A DNA stretch of 64,000 bases from Phaeobacter sp. 22II1-1F12B. GTDB lineage: Bacteria > Pseudomonadota > Alphaproteobacteria > Rhodobacterales > Rhodobacteraceae. A program made the translations under genes and the position numbers. The notes under the pieces are model-generated. The model worked only from the letters and a program-made list of their open reading frames with translations. It made no database searches and was not told the origin of the DNA. Below are positions 60,156 to 64,000 of this stretch, piece after piece (the first letter of the stretch is position 1; every line of letters starts with the position of its first letter). Location of the stretch: NCBI RefSeq assembly GCF_002210165.1, contig NZ_AQQP01000004.1, positions 62,001 to 126,000 on the forward strand. Direction: 5' to 3'.

Positions 60156-60989
60156 ATGAACATACGCTGTGAAACCGGTTTGCCCTTCATGAAAATGCAC
60201 GGGCTTGGCAACGATTTTGTCGTGCTTGACGCGCGGCAGAACGGGTTTGCGGTGACGCCCGATCTGGCGCGTGGACTGGCCGACCGGCATTTCGGTGTCG
60301 GTTTTGATCAGCTTGCGCTGATCACCAAGGGCACCGGTGACGCGCACCTCACATTCTACAATTCCGACGGGTCCACTTCGGCGGCCTGCGGCAATGCCAC
60401 GCGCTGTATCGCGCGCTACCTGATGGATGAAACCGGAACCGGCAAGCTTGTGCTTACGACGGACCGAGGGACGCTTGAAGCCTGCGATGCGGGGGGCGGG
60501 TTGACTTCGGTCAACATGGGGCCGCCGCAACTCGACTGGTCGGAAATTCCCTTGGCAGAGCAAATGGATACGCTTGAGCTGCCGATCGAAGGTGCGCCTG
60601 TCGCAACCGGAATGGGCAATCCGCATTGCACCTTTTTCGTCGAAGATGCCGAGGCGGTGCCGCTGGAAAACTTTGGCCCGCGTTATGAGCATCACCCGCT
60701 TTATCCGCAGCGCACGAATGTGCAGGTCGCGCAGGTGATCGGGCCGGATCGCATCCGCATGCGGGTTTGGGAACGTGGCGCAGGGGTGACGCTGGCCTCC
60801 GGCTCATCCTCCTGCGCAACAGCCGTTGCCGCGGCCCGCCGGGGCCTGACGGGACGCAAGGTTGCGATCGTTCTGGACGGTGGCGAATTGCAGGTCGACT
60901 GGCGCGAGGATGGAGTCTGGATGACCGGGCCGACAGCACATGTCTTCTCTGGCGTTCTGACACCGGAATTTCTGGAATCACTGGGATGA
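60156..60989 (+). CDS. dapF: Diaminopimelate epimerase
   Basis: 277 residues, converting LL- to meso-diaminopimelate for lysine and peptidoglycan synthesis. The two catalytic cysteines are Cys78 ([10 protein letters not shown]) and Cys220 ([14 protein letters not shown]). Other family marks are [17 protein letters not shown] near residue 11 and [11 protein letters not shown] near 151. The start at 60156 gives a short lead before GLPFMKMHG, as usual in Rhodobacterales; an ATG at 60189 is an alternative. The stop overlaps the mtaB start (ATGA). Confidence 0.95.
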   Translation: MNIRCETGLPFMKMHGLGNDFVVLDARQNGFAVTPDLARGLADRHFGVGFDQLALITKGTGDAHLTFYNSDGSTSAACGNATRCIARYLMDETGTGKLVLTTDRGTLEACDAGGGLTSVNMGPPQLDWSEIPLAEQMDTLELPIEGAPVATGMGNPHCTFFVEDAEAVPLENFGPRYEHHPLYPQRTNVQVAQVIGPDRIRMRVWERGAGVTLASGSSSCATAVAAARRGLTGRKVAIVLDGGELQVDWREDGVWMTGPTAHVFSGVLTPEFLESLG

Positions 60990-62236
60990 ACCCGCCCAAA
61001 TTCACCACGATGGGCTGCCGGCTCAACGCTTACGAGACCGAGGCGATGAAAGACCTCGCCACTCAGGCCGGGTTGAGCGATGCCGTGATCGTCAATACCT
61101 GTGCCGTGACGGCAGAAGCGGTGCGTAAGGCGCGGCAGGAGATTCGCAAGCTGCGGCGCGAGAACCCCAATGCGCGACTGATCGTTACGGGATGCGCGGC
61201 CCAGACTGAACCGCAGACCTTTGCCGCGATGAGCGAAGTCGACGCGGTGATCGGCAATACAGAAAAGATGCAGGCCAAGACATGGGCCGGGCTTTCCGGC
61301 GATTTCGGGACGGAGCCTGTGCAGGTCGATGACATCATGTCGGTTACCGAGACGGCCGGGCATCTCATCGACGGCTTTGGCACCCGCAGCCGTGCCTATG
61401 TGCAGGTCCAGAACGGCTGCGATCACCGTTGCACATTTTGCATCATTCCTTATGGCCGGGGCAATTCCCGCTCAGTGCCCGCCGGCGTTGTTGTCGATCA
61501 GATCAAACGGCTGGTCGACAAGGGTTTCAACGAGGTCGTGCTGACCGGCGTTGACCTGACCAGCTGGGGTGCTGACTTGCCGGGAACGCCGCCGCTGGGC
61601 GATCTGGTGATGCGTATTTTGCGACTGGTGCCCGATCTGCCGCGTCTTCGGATATCTTCCATCGACAGTATCGAGGTCGATGAGAACCTGATGCAGGCCA
61701 TCGCGACAGAACCGCGCCTCATGCCGCATCTGCACCTGTCACTGCAACATGGCGATGACCTTATCCTGAAACGGATGAAGCGCCGTCACCTGCGCGACGA
61801 TGCGATCCGCTTTACCGAGGAAGCACGCCGTCTGCGTCCGGACATGACCTTTGGCGCGGATATCATTGCAGGCTTTCCGACCGAAACCGATGCGCATTTC
61901 GAGAACTCGCTGAAACTGGTCGAGGAATGCGATCTCACTTGGTTGCACGTCTTTCCCTATTCCAAGCGGGAAGGCACGCCAGCGGCGCGGATACCATCGC
62001 AAGTGGACGGGAATGTCATCAAGGCTCGCGCGGCGCGTCTGCGCGACGCAGGGGCCAGGCAGGTTCAGCGCCATCTCGCGGCTCAGGTTGGTCAGAACCA
62101 TCGAGTGCTGATGGAGAACCCGCATATGGGGCGCACCGAACAGTTCACCGAGGTCCGCTTTGACAGCGCTCAGATCGAAGGCGCGCTTGTTCAAACTACG
62201 ATCACCGGACATGTCTCGGGCCATCTGACGGCCTAA
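60986..62236 (+). CDS. mtaB: tRNA t6A37 methylthiotransferase MtaB
   Basis: 416 residues of the MiaB/MtaB/RimO radical-SAM family. The N-terminal UPF0004 domain carries its cluster cysteines ([26 protein letters not shown]). The radical-SAM cluster motif is [15 protein letters not shown] near residue 148. A short TRAM-like C-terminus follows. The MtaB group adds a methylthio group to t6A at position 37 of tRNA-Lys and similar tRNAs; it is told from MiaB by the [11 protein letters not shown] segment and length. It is coupled to dapF by a 4-base overlap. A tRNA-Lys gene, its kind of substrate, lies 1 kb upstream. Confidence 0.92.
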   Translation: MNPPKFTTMGCRLNAYETEAMKDLATQAGLSDAVIVNTCAVTAEAVRKARQEIRKLRRENPNARLIVTGCAAQTEPQTFAAMSEVDAVIGNTEKMQAKTWAGLSGDFGTEPVQVDDIMSVTETAGHLIDGFGTRSRAYVQVQNGCDHRCTFCIIPYGRGNSRSVPAGVVVDQIKRLVDKGFNEVVLTGVDLTSWGADLPGTPPLGDLVMRILRLVPDLPRLRISSIDSIEVDENLMQAIATEPRLMPHLHLSLQHGDDLILKRMKRRHLRDDAIRFTEEARRLRPDMTFGADIIAGFPTETDAHFENSLKLVEECDLTWLHVFPYSKREGTPAARIPSQVDGNVIKARAARLRDAGARQVQRHLAAQVGQNHRVLMENPHMGRTEQFTEVRFDSAQIEGALVQTTITGHVSGHLTA

Positions 62237-62424
62237 GACGAAGCGCCTCTTGCAAGGGTTTTAATAGCCGAATAGTCCGTCGTCGGCTTTATGGTGAGCG
62301 GAAGGCCAAGCGGGTGAGCAGCTAAGTCGCTTCCAGACTGAGCAGCGAATTTACGGCTTCTTAATTGGGTCGCTTCCAAATTCCAGCCGCTTCAGATGCC
62401 GCCAACTTTTGGCTGGCCAAAGAA

Positions 62425-62454
62425 AAAACCCGCCAGCTTTCGCCGGCGGGTTTT
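62425..62454. terminator. Bidirectional terminator between mtaB and petC
   Basis: AAAACCCGCC (62425-62434) and GGCGGGTTTT (62445-62454) form a perfect 10-base stem with a 10-base loop. The A-rich left side and T-rich right side let it work for both convergent genes. Confidence 0.9.
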
Positions 62455-62474
62455 CTCAATTCATCTCAAAGCGA

Positions 62475-63350
62475 TCAGTCGTGCTTTTTCTTGCCCTTGT
62501 GAGGCGCCCAGATCCGCTTGTTCGTGAGGTAGAGCAGAACAGTCAGAACGGTCAGGAACAGCACACCGGCAAAGCCTGCCTGCTTGCGTGCCATCATCTT
62601 GGGTTCGGCAGTCCACATCAGGAAGGCGGCGACGTCCTGAACTTCATGGTGAAGCTCGTTCGAGTGGCCATCGGCAAACTCGATATCTTCGCCATAAAGC
62701 GGCTGCGCCATGCCGATCCAGCTGCCCGGAACCGTTGCGTGACCATGTTCGTCACGGCAGCTGTCGGGAATGCCGCCAGCCGTAAAGACCGTGTTGTAGT
62801 GGCCGGGGAAATCTTCGGGTGCACAAGCCGGTGCTTCTTCGTATCCGTCCAGCAGCGATGCGATGTATTCCGCGCCGCCCATGCCCTTGAAGAACTGGTT
62901 GATGCCCAGCCCGTAAGGACCGTGGAAACCGGCCCGCGCCTTGGCCATCAGGCTGAGGTCAGGCGCGCTCTGCGAGTTGTTGACCGGGAAATGGTCCGCC
63001 GGGATGAGCGGGCGGTATTCTTCGGTCTCGCTGTCAAAGAGTTGCGGGTTCGAGATTTCGTCCAGCACGATGAACTGGTCCGCATAGGCGCGCACCTGAT
63101 CTTCGGGAATGCCGGGGCCACCTTCGTCCGAGAGGGTACGGATCGGCACGTAGCGCAGACCGTGGCAGGCAGCACAGACTTCGGTGTAGATCTGAAGACC
63201 GCGCTGCAGCTGGTTCTGGTCGTAGGCACCAAAGGGACCCTCGAAGGAAAAGTCGAAATCCTCCACATGGGCTTCTCCACCGGCGGCCAAAGCCGCCGCC
63301 GGAGTCAGGGCCAGCGCAAGGATGCTGCTGATTGCAAGTTTCTTGAACAT
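62475..63350 (-). CDS. petC: Cytochrome c1 of the bc1 complex
   Basis: 291 residues with a signal peptide (cleavage after ALA near residue 22). The heme motif is CAACH at 59-63, followed by GLRYVPI; the axial Met is probably in [13 protein letters not shown]-terminal membrane anchor ([23 protein letters not shown]) precedes a Lys-rich tail. It takes electrons from the Rieske protein and passes them to cytochrome c. The two Cys near residues 178 and 203 ([16 protein letters not shown]) match the extra disulfide known in Rhodobacter c1. The symbol follows bacterial usage in which petC encodes c1 (fbcC). Confidence 0.95.
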   Translation of the reverse strand: MFKKLAISSILALALTPAAALAAGGEAHVEDFDFSFEGPFGAYDQNQLQRGLQIYTEVCAACHGLRYVPIRTLSDEGGPGIPEDQVRAYADQFIVLDEISNPQLFDSETEEYRPLIPADHFPVNNSQSAPDLSLMAKARAGFHGPYGLGINQFFKGMGGAEYIASLLDGYEEAPACAPEDFPGHYNTVFTAGGIPDSCRDEHGHATVPGSWIGMAQPLYGEDIEFADGHSNELHHEVQDVAAFLMWTAEPKMMARKQAGFAGVLFLTVLTVLLYLTNKRIWAPHKGKKKHD

Positions 63351-63367
63351 GTTTCCCTGTCCCTTTC

Positions 63368-64000
63368 TCATTCAGCCGGTGCAGCGGATTTGCTGTCGGC
63401 ATCGCCGTAATGCGCGGCAAAGTCTTCTTCGATCGTTGCCGGTCGCGGGTCGGGTTTCTCGATTACGCCAAGCAGCGGCAGGATCACGAGGAAATACGCG
63501 AACCAGTAAGCGGCCCCGATCAGCGAGAAGGTCGCATAGGGTTCTTCCGCAGGCATTGCCCCCAGCCACATCAGCACGATGAAGTCGACGCAGAGCAGCG
63601 CGAACCACCATTTGAACATCGGGCGGTAACGACCCGAACGGACCGAGGATGTGTCGAGCCACGGCGCAAGTGCCATAACAGCAATCGCACCAAACATCGC
63701 CAGAACACCAAAGAACTTGGCGTCGATGATGCCACCGGTCAGGAAGGACGCGATCTGCACGACCCATACTTCGGAGGTGAAGGCACGCAGGATCGCGTAG
63801 AACGGCAGGAAGTACCATTCAGGCACGATGTGCGCAGGCGTCGAAAGTGGGTTGGCTTCGATGTAGTTGTCGGGGTGGCCCAGGTAGTTCGGCATAAAGC
63901 CGACGATGGCCCAGAAGATCACCATGACGAAACCCAGCGCGAACAGGTCCTTGATCACGAAATAGGGCCAGAAGGGCAGGGTGTCTTTCTCGGCTTCGGC
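63368..64000 (-). CDS. petB: Cytochrome b of the bc1 complex (C-terminal part)
   Basis: The C-terminal 210 residues of cytochrome b; the frame is open at the right window edge (upstream codons read [16 protein letters not shown]). The ubiquinol-oxidation-site motif [15 protein letters not shown] and the preceding [10 protein letters not shown] are present, then the last membrane helices and an acidic tail ending SKSAAPAE. It lies 17 bases ahead of petC in the usual petABC order. Confidence 0.95.
   Translation of the reverse strand, partial: AEAEKDTLPFWPYFVIKDLFALGFVMVIFWAIVGFMPNYLGHPDNYIEANPLSTPAHIVPEWYFLPFYAILRAFTSEVWVVQIASFLTGGIIDAKFFGVLAMFGAIAVMALAPWLDTSSVRSGRYRPMFKWWFALLCVDFIVLMWLGAMPAEEPYATFSLIGAAYWFAYFLVILPLLGVIEKPDPRPATIEEDFAAHYGDADSKSAAPAE

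Overview
The window looks like the chromosome of a marine alphaproteobacterium of the Rhodobacterales (Roseobacter-type). The reasons are high GC, the alphaproteobacterial cysteine-poor form of ribosomal protein L36, a dapF-mtaB pair next to petB-petC, a complete branched-chain 2-oxoacid dehydrogenase operon with a divergent Lrp-type regulator, and many periplasmic dehydrogenases. This placement rests on gene content and recognised protein families only; no database search was possible.

Layout. 1-2.9 kb is the end of a branched-chain-amino-acid-type ABC transporter operon (binding protein, LivF-like ATPase) closed by an acyl-CoA-ligase-like protein. 3-4.7 kb holds a SnoaL-like protein and a sulfotransferase, divergent. 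4.8-9.9 kb holds a ferric iron ABC system (permease on +, binding protein on -) separated by a CobW-type GTPase and an adenylate cyclase with an FHA domain. rpmJ follows at 10 kb. 10.3-16.1 kb is the bkd locus: Lrp-type regulator, a small ACT-like protein, E1alpha, E1beta, E2, E3. 16.2-18.7 kb has a beta-hydroxyacid dehydrogenase and a 2-oxoadipate dioxygenase/decarboxylase (HglS). 18.8-20.1 kb has two proteins of unknown function.

20.2-38.1 kb is rich in periplasmic redox enzymes: a split PQQ polyol/sugar dehydrogenase (SldB-SldA type), a large-subunit catalase, a cytochrome c', a Tat-exported multicopper oxidase, a Tat-exported molybdenum dehydrogenase (IorAB type), a YHS protein, a secreted isochorismatase-fold hydrolase with a divergent AraC regulator, and a PQQ alcohol dehydrogenase carrying the lanthanide-type Asp-x-Asp signature with its cytochrome c and XoxJ-like partner. 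PQQ and molybdenum cofactor synthesis genes are not in the window.

38.6-54.5 kb is accessory: membrane proteins of unknown function, a cyclase/alpha-beta-hydrolase fusion, a homocysteine methyltransferase with a TetR regulator, an MFS transporter, a DoxX plus exported VOC pair, an oleate hydratase with a variant active-site motif, a PepSY-cytochrome b561-membrane LuxR operon, a 57-residue hydrophobic protein, a CrtI-like oxidoreductase with a SnoaL partner, and a HemG-like flavodoxin. 54.6-59.3 kb is a DJ-1/AraC regulator divergent from a tightly coupled operon: methyltransferase, DUF1127, FAD monooxygenase, second methyltransferase. 59.3-64 kb returns to core genes: tRNA-Lys, dapF, mtaB, and the cytochrome bc1 genes petC and petB (cut by the window end).

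I found no CRISPR array, complete insertion sequence, prophage or recognised defence system. The best candidates for undescribed biology are the ACT-like protein coupled to the bkd operon, the methyltransferase/DUF1127/monooxygenase operon, the cyclase-hydrolase fusion, and the membrane-LuxR redox operon.
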